Shown in pieces: positions 51,201-63,112 of a DNA stretch of 64,000 nt; position 1 is the first letter of the stretch; each line of letters starts with the position of its first letter. Location: positions 3,782,001 to 3,846,000 of the forward strand of contig JAQGEQ010000071.1 of the NCBI GenBank assembly GCA_034620365.1, in the 5' to 3' direction. Below the pieces are notes generated by a model. It was not told the DNA's origin and ran no database searches. It worked only from the letters and a program-made list of their open reading frames with translations. A program made the position numbers and the translations under genes. Source of the DNA: Pegea sp. RAD2-039 (Eukaryota; Chordata; Thaliacea; Salpida; Salpidae).

Positions 51201-54200
51201 TAAACAAAGTTTCTTTTCTCCAAACTCATTAAAGATGACTCATATAGTATTGTAGAATCTTACCTTAACATTTTTTGATTCGAATTTACATTTTGTTTCT
51301 GATTTGTAGCAAAAAACGGCAAAAAACAAAATGTCAGTGTCCTGACCAGCTCACCAATAACTCAACATTTAAACTAAACAAAAAAGGTTGGTCACGTGAT
51401 TTTTTTACTTTGCATTGCGTTTAAACTTAAGTCACGTGATATTGTAAAACAAAGCTAATATAAGTCACAGAGAAGAAAGTTTGGATTCGCTTATTTCATC
51501 TCCACTGAAGCCCATCTCTAGTTGAAGTCGCTAAATCATCTCGAACAACTCAATGACTCATTATTTTACCGAACCCATTTAAACTCTTACAAGAGCTTGA
51601 TAAATTGTAGCGTCTGTATACACTTGTAGATTTATTACTCTGATATGTTCAAATTACTTTCGAAAATTTCAAGTTTTCTTCCTTCAACTAATCCGGTTAA
51701 ATTACAAAAAGTAAAATCAGAATCAAACCAAATTTAAAAGAATCTTTTTTTAGTTTTGTTGATGATCATTTTATCAGAAAACTTTTGATTCTAATTTGTT
51801 GATGAAATTGATTCAAAGAAGAAATAATCTCACTAAGAGATTTGTTTGAACAGATCGGATGCAGAGTAAGGAGCTGTGTAGAAGAAAGCTCTTCAACTTC
51901 CAGACCTTAGCAACTGAGTATGCTCTCAGTGAAGTTGGAGTTTATATCAACCGTCGCGCATCAGCTGTTAAAAGTCTCTCGAAACGACGACAGCGGACTG
52001 TTGGTGAGAAGAAACGAGTGTTGAGAAGATATGCATCCAGGAAGAAAAAGAACCGAGATCGACGAGGAGTTCGATCTGTGAGTTGATCCGTTGTGATGGA
52101 AGGAAAGAAACCTGAGAAAAGTCTTTACAGCAAAAGATGAAGCAGCTACAGACTGCTCCGTGGAAGATACAACGCTATCGTCAACTCTTCTCAACAGATC
52201 ATTGTAAGAAGCTAAAAAAAGATAGCAAGCGTCGATGCCAAGAAAGTTAGTTGATGATTTGGTTTGAGATTGATGACAAAAATGTCAATTATTTCGTTCA
52301 CAGAACAAATTTGAAGTAATTAGTCTGAAATTTCGATGCAAATTGCTTTAATTAAATAAAAAAATTTATTTTAAATAAAAGTCTTCAACGATAAATAAAC
52401 AAAATTTGTTTTGCTTCATCAGAAGACTTTTATCTTTCAAATTGTCATAAAATTGTGTTCAAATTTTGTGAGAAATTCGTAGAATTCAATTTTGTTTATA
52501 CAACGAGTAATTTTTGTGTTTTAAAATCATCTATCATTTAGTTTTTTTATCAAAACAAAGACCTCATCACTTTTCAATTGATCGTATTTATTTAAAAATC
52601 TGAAGAACCAAATTTTTTTTACAAATCGTTTATTAAGAGTTTTTCCATCTTCAAAAGTTTGTCAAATAAGTCCTCAAAAATCTTCAAGTCATCAATTTTT
52701 TAAATTTAATTATTTTTAGACGTTCGTCTTGCTCGGACCTACAATCAGAAGCTTCGCAGAGAAGTTAGCAAAGACATCAATAACGCACTCAACCGTATCA
52801 CTCGAAGGTAAGAGACAATTTTGAATCGTGCAGCTTGCTTCGAATCTTTTGGTTGTGTACATTCGAAAAGTAAACAGAAAACTGATACTCGAGATTTTAT
52901 CTGATAAGATCTTAATTTTGGAAGTATTTATAGACTGTGATATTTGATTAACAGTTCTTGAAATATTCTGCAGACTTAATAGAGATATCTTTCAACAATG
53001 TATTGAATTGTACAAACGATCTTTGGAAACAAATTGTGAATGTTCAGAAGAATCAACTGAAGATTCTACTAATGATCTATCAAAAGATAAAGTAAAATCT
53101 TTGTGAGTATCCCTGTTCAAGTGTGTCCTTCTACATCTCTAATCTTCATCTTGTCTTAGACCTTCTCCTGCTCCAGAGGAACATACTGAAGGAGATAATC
53201 CTGTTCCTCGGAAGATAAAGAGACGAAAGCGTCCACGAGGAGCTTCTAGAAGCTGTGCTTCAGCAAACTCTAACAGTACAGTCACTGGAATGACATGTTT
53301 TCGACTTGATGAGCAGAAGTGGGTTACCCCACCTACCTGGAAAGGTCTTTGGAAGATTTTTAAAATTTAGAAATTTTTTAAATCAGAAACATTAGAATTT
53401 TAATTTCAAAATTTTCTGTAAATTCATTTCTCTTTTTCTAAAAATTGTTTTTGTGGTTATTCCAGCTTTTGAAACAAATGAAATTTATTTTTAGACAATT
53501 TTTTAAAAGCCTTACACATCTACTACTTTCTAAATTGATTTTACGATTGCTATAGGTCAAGAACGGTGTTATTGCACCAACTCGAACAACAACACATATT
53601 GGTGCATGCGTGTTATCAATGAAAAGGAAGATATGTTGTACTGTGTATTCGTCACCAATTTCATCGAATTTTATGATATGAGACTTGATCCGCATCAAGT
53701 GAGTCTTAAGAGTATATTTACGTATTTTGAAATCTTTTTAAAGATCACATTTGAATATAAAAGTATAAAAATGATATACAAACAAACTTTCAATAGAAAT
53801 TCGATTATTTAGAAGCGTTTTCAATTGAAGTTCCCTACGTCACTTTGAATTCATATTTAAATTCAAATTCAAAATAGTTTTCTGCTGCATGACTTTCTAT
53901 ATAGATTATTTTTATTACAAAATGAAAACTTCGTATATACTAAAAAAGTTGTTATTTAACTTTTAACCTAGTTTCCAAATTTCAGAATATAAAAGATAAT
54001 TGTCATTCTTTCTGTAAAAAAATAAACCCCCCATCGCTTTAGCTTTACTTGATCTTTTTCAAACTTATAGAATTCCACAAAAACCACAATTTGTAACATA
54101 TCTTATAGAATACAAAAACGGTTTGGAAGAAGAAGTATTATTTTGACACATTAGTTTGCTTGTTAATCAAAAAGCGAATGAAAAACAGAGATTTCTAGAA

Positions 54201-57200
54201 AAGCAACAAATTTGTTATTTAATTTTGAGTTTCGACATTTATTGAAAGTTTTTTTGATTAAAAGGAGTGATAAATAATTCCATTTAGATTATAAGATTGC
54301 TGCAATCATCTTTTTCTTGTTTGTTTATTCAAATTTATCGCTTATATGTAAAAAAATATTATTTTGATGATGTGGTCATTTCAGTTTTTGAAAAATATTT
54401 ACTATTTGTTGTAGTAAAAAGTATTTTTAATTACTGCGTTCTTCTGACTGATAATTTTACATCTGTTTTGAAGTACTACAGTTTTATTAAGTCATCATAT
54501 TCATTCTTTCTTCAAACATTAAAGACTAATAAGTCCAAACCAAAAAGCAACTTGAAAACAAAAATATTTTCTATAAAAATATTTGAAAAATGCAAAATAA
54601 AAATTTGAAAAAATTAAAAGTTAGGAAATTTTCTGCAAAATTTTGATGTCGTGTTTACTTACTCCACGAATCTTAAATGAGCAAAAATATCTCCAACTAC
54701 ATACTAACACCAGTATTTGTAACTCAATAAGATACATTTGAAGCTCTAACAAAGATCCCCCTACTCTTCCAGATATTATTTGTGTAAAATATTTACAAAA
54801 ACTTTCAAATTCATCATTATATCTTCAATTTTGTTAAAAAGTTGATTACACAGTTTTAAGCCCAAAAACTTTTTTGGCTGATTCGTAATAACACCTTGAA
54901 AGACGTTCACTAATAAGAATCGCTGAAGAATCATTTGATTAATTTTAAAAGCTTGAAAATTTTAATGAATAAAAGTTCACCTTCAATTTGGCTTGTCATT
55001 TGGTGAACTAACAATAAACAATTTGTGTTGATACAAAACTTGACTAAATTACAATTTGATTTATTCATTCCAATTATTAGAATTGATTTTATTTACAACA
55101 TCATCTTTAACATGTTTTAAACAGAAACTAATCAATCAAACTTTCTAACTGACTTTTAAAACAATCTTTTAAATCTTGAAATTTTTTTCATCTTCTATTC
55201 AGAATTAATTGAAGACTTTTACGTGAAAATATCAGATGTAGTATTTTAAGATTTGAAACTGATCTCTGCATTTTTTGCAGCTAATTAACACATATTCGGA
55301 GCAACCCATGGAAAAAATCTCCATCCTACATAATGATCTGAAGCATCTGAGCAAATGTAACGGATCTTCAGGAGACAAATCTTGCCATATTCCAAGAGGT
55401 GGCTTGAATACTCCTTCAACTATAAATGAAAATGAAAACAGTTTTTGTGATCTCAACACCAATTCGTATATTTCTCTTGAAATTGATACTTCTTTCGATA
55501 ACACTGTTAATGTGGAAAATAATGATGAAGAGTGGGATGAACCATCAGAAGGAGATCTATTTGACATGGATATTGATAGTGCAACACCAGCAATTGGAGA
55601 TCGGTGGAAAGGATGTAAGTAAAATTGATTGCTTACATTTCAAAGATAAGCTGAGATGGCTTTTCTATTAGCATTTAAACTAAAGTCAAACAATCAGAGT
55701 TCAGATAGAAAGTGAAAGTTTAGTAATCAGTAAATAAAATCAAACTAAAAGCCTGTTTGATTTAAAGCTTCAAATAACTAACTCTTTTATATACAAGATG
55801 TGGCCACCCATTTATTTATTTACCAACTAAACGCACGTGATGATTGTATTAGTTCAGTCTTTGGTTTTATGATACCAAGAACTAGTGGGTCAATAGACTA
55901 ATCAGGGTTCTTAGTGCTGGAAGGAAGCATAGATGTAAGGTGGTGAGCATGACACACAAGTAATTGATTTATCTACCTGCTGACAGAAATGTTTTTCACC
56001 TTATTTAACTAAGTCTATGATAAAAAACCAAAATATACAACTCAGTCTTGAAGTAAATAGCTTCAACACTTGACTAACCCATTACTACTTTTCATGAAAT
56101 CAGAAGATTACTTTCACTTAAAAGCTGCAAGATATATTTTTTTCTACTAGCCAAGTGAAATATCTAACAAATTATCGAGAGCTTATAAGTAGATCATTCT
56201 TTTGCAAAATCTTAAGATAATTTTTAATCTTATCAAGAAAGGTGTTTTAAGATTAGGTGAATATGAGGTGGAAATTTGATAAAAACTTTTATCTTAACGT
56301 TAATTGGTAAGCTTCAATTTCTTGAAATCAAACTTTCTCAACTGTGATGACTGATTAGTAAATGATAGAAATATTTCACGAAGTTGCCTGATAATAATGT
56401 CCAAATTGTAAAAATAAAAGAGAAGCTGTAATAAGCTATCAAAAATTTATCATGGATTTATTATTTACTATAAATGCAAAAGCAAATACACAAATTACAG
56501 TAATTAAATGTCAAAATATCAATTTTTCAGGTTGTAAAGATTTTTAATGTAAATATTTAATCTAAGTTGAAAGTTTTAAAAATGACAATACTAAATATCA
56601 TTAGCTTTTGTTGCAGATAACAACACCGTTGTTAGTTCTTCACTAAAAGTCGAGTTAATCATAATATTGGCTGAAACCTTTCATTATATTATTTAAATAC
56701 AAAATTGAAATATTATTCGAATTTTCACAAATCAAATGTATATTATGTTGTTTATTTAAACTTGAAAAATAAACATAGTTTTCACAACACCATCTTTTTA
56801 ACCCACCACAAAATCATTTTATGATAAATAAATAAAAGATTTCTATATAATGATGTTTAAATTAAACAAAAGTTTTTTTCATCTAACTTTCATTTGCAGA
56901 TTTTCAAAATGCACATAATGAGTCACGAAACAACACTTCGCCAAAAGGAAAGAAGCGGTAAGTGACTTTAATTCTAAATATAAAATTAATTTCTCATTCA
57001 AGTAGATAAACTGATTCCTAATTTATCTAAATTGAACATCAAGCTAAACGTTGCTTCAGTTATTCGAAAAAATTCGAAATGATGTTTGATGTTTATTCTG
57101 TTTATAAAAAGTTTTAACTTCTCTGTAACCTTTGTACATTAAAACAAGATTTTTATGTCCTGGTAATCCGTTAAGAGCTTTTAAAATTGGAAAACGAATT

Positions 57201-57403
57201 TAAATGTAGACTTAAGCTCTAATGATTCAATTTTTTTAAAATCATTTCGTTGGTGTTACAAAAAAGATCTTTCTGATTTTCACCTCCTTTTAAAGCATCA
57301 ATTAAATCATCTATCTAAGAATATTTTTAAAAGATTTAGAAAGTCTTTCAATCACAATTTTTCAATTTATAGCGAAGGGACATCACATCCTTCCGCTGAA
57401 TAG
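42278..57403 (+). CDS. SULF1: Extracellular heparan sulfate 6-O-endosulfatase (Sulf), 22 coding exons
   Basis: Exons: 42278-42280, 42436-42556, 42611-42727, 44031-44153, 44853-45004, 45399-45568, 46585-46738, 48171-48346, 48885-48995, 49943-50051, 50744-50835, 51083-51106, 51310-51386, 51854-52077, 52131-52245, 52720-52807, 52974-53102, 53160-53344, 53556-53698, 55281-55614, 56900-56957, 57373-57403. Phase agrees at all 21 junctions and the protein is 911 residues. The enzyme removes 6-O-sulfates from heparan sulfate outside the cell and so tunes Wnt, FGF, BMP and Hedgehog signalling (family knowledge). A signal peptide covers about residues 1-17. The metal-binding Asp pair lies in FMTDDQDVM (35-36). 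The CCPSR motif at 71-75 supplies the Cys that becomes formylglycine. Later blocks include [16 protein letters not shown] and [12 protein letters not shown] basic hydrophilic domain follows (about residues 440-720), with [19 protein letters not shown] and KIKRRKRPR, then the Cys-rich C-terminal domain with [14 protein letters not shown]. Exon 12 is only 24 nt. SULF1 and SULF2 cannot be told apart here; an invertebrate would usually have one Sulf. Confidence 0.95.
44711..44762 (+). repeat. 26-bp perfect tandem duplication
   Basis: The unit GTAACTTTTGATTTATTCAT plus TTAACC occurs twice in direct succession (44711-44736 and 44737-44762), 90 bp before the acceptor of Sulf exon 5. No mismatches separate the copies, so the duplication looks recent. 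Confidence 0.9.
45668..45802 (+). repeat. Direct repeat CGTCACGCTTT and a 14-bp palindrome in Sulf intron 6
   Basis: CGTCACGCTTT occurs at 45668-45678 and again at 45792-45802. Next to the first copy, 45681-45694 is the perfect palindrome TGAGCATATGCTCA. The surrounding DNA is GC-richer than usual for this intron and may be the remnant of a mobile element. Confidence 0.45.
45955..46093 (-). other. Possible antisense exon inside Sulf intron 6
   Basis: On the minus strand an open frame starts at the ATG complementary to 46091-46093. It encodes about 45 residues of normal composition ([20 protein letters not shown] and on, ending NKHEITS) before a GTAACA donor-like sequence and a Lys/Phe-rich run that looks like intron. 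Just upstream on that strand is CACGTGAC followed by ACGTCA, which are bHLH/bZIP-type sites. It could be the first exon of a nested gene or a dead fragment. I do not recognise the peptide and found no following exon. Confidence 0.25.
55919..55938 (+). repeat. Second copy of the GGAAGGAAGCAT repeat motif
   Basis: This 20-mer in Sulf intron 20 matches 35982-36001 with a single G/A difference. The bases on either side do not align convincingly, so it is either a short surviving piece of the same repeat or a coincidence. Confidence 0.4.
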
Positions 57404-57443
57404 TCAAAGTCTGATCTACAAAAATCTTCCCTCAAATCAGGGC

Positions 57444-57554
57444 ACAGTTGTAAGAGAGTGACGTCATAATTACATCAGGGTCCTATAGATGACTCTGAGA
57501 ATGAATATTTAATTGAGCGTCGCGTACTTTGACGTCATTTGCTGCCACAACTGT
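57444..57554. repeat. Inverted repeat carrying two TGACGTCA palindromes
   Basis: The left arm reads ACAGTTGT (57444-57451), seven bases, then TGACGTCA (57459-57466). The right arm is its mirror: TGACGTCA (57530-57537), nine bases, then ACAACTGT (57547-57554). The element lies 41-151 bp after the Sulf stop codon, in the probable 3'UTR. TGACGTCA is the CREB/ATF recognition site, but an RNA hairpin or a small inverted-repeat element would explain the symmetry equally well. Confidence 0.6.
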
Positions 57555-60500
57555 AAACTGCATCATTTGTAAACTTTTTTTTCTTTTTTCTGGCCTCAAT
57601 ATACTTTCAGAGCAAAAAAGTTGACAAAAACGAGTTCTTGCTTTACATCTTGTGACATGACTGAGGCTCTGATTCTTGAACAGCTTTTAAGGACTCATCA
57701 TCTCTTAGTTAGCTTTCTCTCAGATTAAATTTTTTAACATTCCGATTTAAGAATCGAAAAATTTTGTTGTTTCTTTCAAGACGCTTTTCCGTTTTTGACC
57801 ACAGCCAATTCAAAACAATTCGAGTCCAAACCACTTATCGAATCCTTTTCTATAAATCATCAACCAATTTATGCGGATTTTGTTTTCTAAAGATGTCAGT
57901 CACTTTAATTTTCTTCTGATATAGCAAGAAGAAGATTGTTTATCATCAACTGCTCACGATTACCTGTTCATAACTTTGTAATGACAGAGTAAGTCTTGAC
58001 AAAAGGAAGTTTACGAAAACTTTAACAAATACATCAAAAGTCAATGTCCATTTCTATCTTGCATATAAACATGACAATAAAGTTGTCAATATTTACAAAC
58101 TTTTTACCATTTTTCAGCATTTGCAAGCTAATCATTACAAATTAAAGTTTTGACGACGAGCAAAATTGTTACTGATTTGTTGAATTTTTAAAAACTCCAT
58201 AAAAAACCATTTGTAAGATTTTTGTAAGATAAAAGTTTAATATTTAATTGAAGAAAGTGACAGAAATCTGTTAATAAACTGAAAATGTTAATTTAAAACT
58301 GAAAAAATTTACTTATGGATAAGATGTTTAATAGTTTTCAGTATTTCTTCATAGACTTCTATATAAGCATCAGTTAATTAAATGAGCAAAGATGAAAACA
58401 AGGAAGTTTTTTATGAAGTCCAATTTTAGTTTGAAAAATGAAAATAGCTGTTAAAAAGTTGAAAATTTATTTGTATATTTTTTATTAATTTGCATGGAGT
58501 TGTAAAAAATGATGATTAAACTTCAAAACAAATTCTCAGAAGCAATAAAACGCTTGTTTCCCAAATATTTACAAGAAATTAAATTATAAAAAAATTAACA
58601 TTTAAAATGCTTATTTTTTTGAAAATATTTTTAGTTTAAAAGAAGAAGTATGAAAATTAAATGCATCCTAACATGAGAGTTATCTAAAATGTTTTTAAGA
58701 TTGCAATTTTTATCTGACGAATATTTGTTTTAAAACAAACTAATATTAATCGTCTTTACCCATACACATAAGTCTTTAAATCTAGGTAATAATTTAATTA
58801 TAAACTTCAAGCAGTGGATAAAAATGTTCAGCTAAAATTTGACTGAGATGTGAACGTAGTTAATTTTCAAAAAATCATTTTAAATTTCTCATGAAAATTG
58901 TAAAATTAAAATATTTTAAGAAAACCTTTAAATTTATTTGTTAAAATATCTTTCAATTGAAAATTTATTGGAAATTTGAAATTATGAAATATTTAATACA
59001 ATGAAATAAGTTTCAATAAACTTAGATGTTTGTCATTTGTTTCAACTTCAACAATTTCGATACAAACTTCTGCCTTGACCCTGAAATTTGAATTATACCG
59101 GAAATAACAGCATTGACGAAAACTATCAAAAATTTTTATTATTTAATAAACAAACTCTAAGATCTTTCAAAATGATGATGAAGTCTTTAGTATAGTAGAA
59201 AAATTGTTGTTGAAATAAATAAACGTTTCAAAAATTCACAATTGACAAATGTGTATTCTAGAAACTTTCATTTACAAATTTGTCAACCGTCAGTTGATTC
59301 AAATAAAAGAGTAATAATAACAAATCAAACAGATTTTCTTTTGGAATTCTTATTGTATATCTTGAACCAGAAGATTTCGTGCAAGAAGTCAAATGGTTTT
59401 CCCGATTATTATTTTAGTTTGTAAAAAAATCTTTTAATTTTTTTAATTCTGCGATTAAACTCTGCAAGATTTATTCAAAGTAGTTATTTTAAAAAACTCA
59501 AATTGCTTAAACGTTTTGACTCATTATAAAATGAGAAAATAATTAATACTTCATTAAAACTAAAACTATTTCAATCTTAAAGTTAGTTGTCAAATAGATA
59601 GTGACTTTCATTAACTTGGTTTATTAAGAAATTATCTAAGTTTTTTGCTGAATTTAAATTTACTTAGTTTAACAGAACGAAGAGTTATTTCCATTAAAAA
59701 TAATCAAGTCTAATTTTGAGTACAAGGGTGATATACTTACAACTTGTTGAAAGCAAATTGCAATCAACAAATCTTTAATAAGATCTGATTACTGAATCAC
59801 TAAATAAATATTTATCTTTATTTTTTCAAACTTATTTATTTTAGTTTATCAGCTTAAATAATTACGAGAATAAAATTTGTCTTTTAAATATCTTAACATC
59901 TTCCAAGTATGATTGATTATTAATAGTAAAGAGCAGTTGTTGGTTAAGTTTCTTAAATACTGCTTATTTTACTTGATTTTTTTGTTTTCGCTGAAGAAGT
60001 AACAACAAAACCTTCAACTATCGCTAAGTTGTTGAAGATTAGGCACTTGAGTGTTTTAATCCTTTTATAAGCATCTGTAAGGCATCATTCACAAACAATA
60101 CTTACATATAACAACTGATAATGCTAAAATATTTCCTAGCAACTGTGCTTGTATAAATCTAAAGGATAATTTTGCTTGAAAAACTTTGTTATTGTGTTTC
60201 AATTGCCTTCAACTTTACTCAGAAAACAAAACTAAACGTTAATCTTATGAGATAAAGATCAAATAATCCTTGAAAACCTCTCAAGCAAATTGTAATGATG
60301 CCTTGCAATGTTTCTATCAAGTAAAATTTGTTTAGATTTTTAACCGTAAGCTATAATTACGTTTAATAACTAACCAAAAATTTTCAATAAAATTACTTTA
60401 TTTAAAATCAACTTTTAGTATAACTTTCATCTCGTATTACTTTCTTTACAAACTTTCAGCACTTAAAAGCATTCTAAGTATTTTAAGAGTAATGTTAATC

Positions 60501-62911
60501 AATCATAGTTTTTATAAATCGAGCTTTTGATGGTTTTTAGAAGTATATTCATCTCTTACGAGTAACTAAAATAAAAATCAATTAGTGACAGGTCTTTAGT
60601 ATTGAGACAAACATCAAGCTCTCATCACTTACTTAACTTTCAAAATATTTTTGATTAAAAGAAGATATCTCAGAGAGGTGTTGTCAGGTTGATAAGGATG
60701 ATAAAATATACAAACAAACTTAAATACAAAGATTTTTACCAATGTGTTATGATATCATAGTTATATTTAAACATTTGATTTAAATCATTTTGTTGACAAC
60801 ACAAAAGTTTTCTTCTAATTTTGTTAAAAGTTTTAAAACTTTTTTGGCTTTATTTATCAATTGAAATTATTTTTTTATATAGTACTGTAAGATTAGATCA
60901 GAAATTAAAGTATTTTTGAAGTGGGATAAGAAACACTTAATCACTGTCACTTTAAGCATCAATTTCAGTTATTTGTATAAAGAAAAACTGTCTGGAATTT
61001 ATTCTATTTCAAATATGAAAAAAGTAAATTTTAACATCTCAGTCTAGTGGGAATCACGTGTTACTATGAAAACCACAAAATGGTTTTACTATAAACTGGC
61101 TTCAGTCTGTTGATGACGTACTAGGACATGATAAGAAGAAAGAAAGCTTTTACTGCTTAGTTTAAAAATCAACAAGCTCATAGAAGAAAAGACGAAGACA
61201 TTAGAAAACTTAGATCAATATCAGAGAAAAAACTTCATTGGCAAAATAATTATGTCAATTCATTAGGCTTGTGTTGCCTTTAGCAATACAAGTGTAGATA
61301 AGATCGTTTATTACAACTTGTCTAAACAGTTGTCGATTTTTTCGAAAAAAAATCTTTAAGACTATCAAAATAATAAAAAAACTTTTCAATTTGTAACTTT
61401 TACAAAATACTATACTGCAGTCAGATGTAAAAGGTTAGAAAAACGAAATTTAAGAAGAAAAATTTAATAATTGACAATAAAAAGAAGTCAACATCTTTAT
61501 AAGTTTGTTCATAGTTTTGTTAAAGTCATAAATGAATGTTTATTGTAGTTATATAACTAAAAATTAATCAAAGACAGAAACCAAATTGAGAAAATCATTA
61601 GATGTAAAAGTTGCTTGATACTAATCAAAAAAGGTTCATTTTGAAATATAAATGAATACAAAGCTCTGATTATTTTGCAGCTTATTGACAAACTTTCAAC
61701 AAAAAATCTGTTATATAAAATTCAAATACTTATTTCATAAGGGCTGAATTATAAGATGGTAAATTGATATAAACTTATATTGGTTATTAATTTGAATAAT
61801 TCAATCAAACTACAAACAAAAGAAGCTCTATGTAAAAGCAGAAAAATTAAGAAATCAAATCTAGAGGCGATTTGTATGGAAACAATCGACGCTTCTGTTA
61901 AGCAATGACAACTGCACTGATGCTTTTTGTAAAATACATATTTTGTTGCAGTGTTCTTTTAAAGTTCCTATAACATTCTATATCTGTTTTAATTCAATTC
62001 AAGAATTATTTTAGAAAAGCAAAAACTCATTAACAAGAGTTTTCTAAACATTCCTTTGCAGATATCTAGTTATTTATTTAAACTATTTTTTAATTGTTGT
62101 TAAATGAAATATTTTCAGTCAGAATAATCACTTATAAATCTTTAAATAACTTTGTTTAACATTCCATTCAATACAATCTGATAACATTTATTCCTTCGGT
62201 ATTATAATTAAGTTTTTAAATTACACATTGGTGTAATTTATTTATTTTAGTACAGATAAATTTATACAAGGTAATTAATTATATAAATCTTTTTGTTATA
62301 GCACTGACTTCTAATTTATTATTTTATTTTTTATTTACAATTTACCTAATAGAGATGTGAACAATTTTAGTCTGTGGTTCATATCTGCTTTTGATTGGTG
62401 GAAAAACAGAAATGTATATTCCAAGATAAATTTAAAAAACTACTTTTCTAACTTGTGTGAATAACACTAAATAGTAATAAATCAAAAGCTTAGAAATACA
62501 TTATTATTTTATAAAAAGATCTTTTCAAACAAAATCTTATCATAAGCTCTTACAAATCTATCACTTTCTTTAAAATTTTGTTTTAAAAATATGATTTAAG
62601 TAGTTTCGTTAACAAGTGATATATAAAACTGTCATTTTTTTCATTTATTTTTTGATATTTTTTATTGTTAATTCACAATTTATATTTTGTTTATACCTCT
62701 GCAGTGTTCATATTCTTTCTAAATGATGCTTAAGACCTTTTCATTATCTTTTAGCTCATCATATAGTTTTGTTTTTTCCGCTATAAGAGCTGCAGAATTT
62801 GTGACTCGTTGTCATGCGTTGAGTAAAATAAATAAATATTAATCAATTCGAAATGAATTTCCAAATTTTAGTGAACTGATAAAAAAATTTGCTGTAAAAT
62901 TGTTCTTTCAG
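57555..62911. other. Intergenic region downstream of Sulf
   Basis: Its start should carry the rest of the Sulf 3'UTR; AATAAA at 58076-58081 is a candidate poly(A) signal. The remainder is AT-rich without tRNA-like heads or convincing exons. A short hairpin (AAAACCA, five bases, TGGTTTT) near 61.07 kb is the only local structure noticed. A 30-codon minus-strand frame at about 62719-62804 is discussed among the findings. Confidence 0.45.
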
Positions 62912-63112
62912 GCTAATTTGGTTCCAAAATATATTTTAATACTCCAAAGATCTATTTTTGAAATGAATTATTTAACAGACAATTTTTTTAAACGTTGGTT
63001 AAAATTCAGACAAATTTCACCATTTTTTAGTGAAAGAGGTCAAAATAAACCAGAATTTCAACTATTCTTCAATGACCAAGTGGTAGTGGTTGGTATTTCT
63101 GGACCAATCTAG
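62912..63112 (+). CDS. Possible terminal exon of an unidentified gene
   Basis: A polypyrimidine tract ending TTCTTTCAG leads straight into 66 open codons that stop at TAG 63110-63112. Only phase 0 stays open after the acceptor. The peptide has mixed, protein-like composition: basic and aromatic in the middle (FKRWLKFRQISPFF), then polar (SERGQNKPEF), ending VVVVGISGPI. I do not recognise it. No partner exon of the right phase could be joined upstream, and there is no ATG near its beginning, so if real it is the last exon of a gene or a gene fragment. Confidence 0.35.
   Translation, partial: ANLVPKYILILQRSIFEMNYLTDNFFKRWLKFRQISPFFSERGQNKPEFQLFFNDQVVVVGISGPI

Noticed and set aside
51961-52194. 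77-codon minus-strand Ser-rich frame
   Set aside because: It is the antisense shadow of Sulf exons 14 and 15.
54297-54608. 103-codon plus-strand open frame
   Set aside because: It lies in the 1.6-kb Sulf intron between exons 19 and 20. It is dominated by Phe, Tyr, Lys, Ile and Ser as expected from AT-rich DNA, and has no splice or homology support.
55232-55567. 111-codon minus-strand open frame
   Set aside because: It is the antisense shadow of Sulf exon 20, whose plus-strand frame is fixed by phase on both sides.
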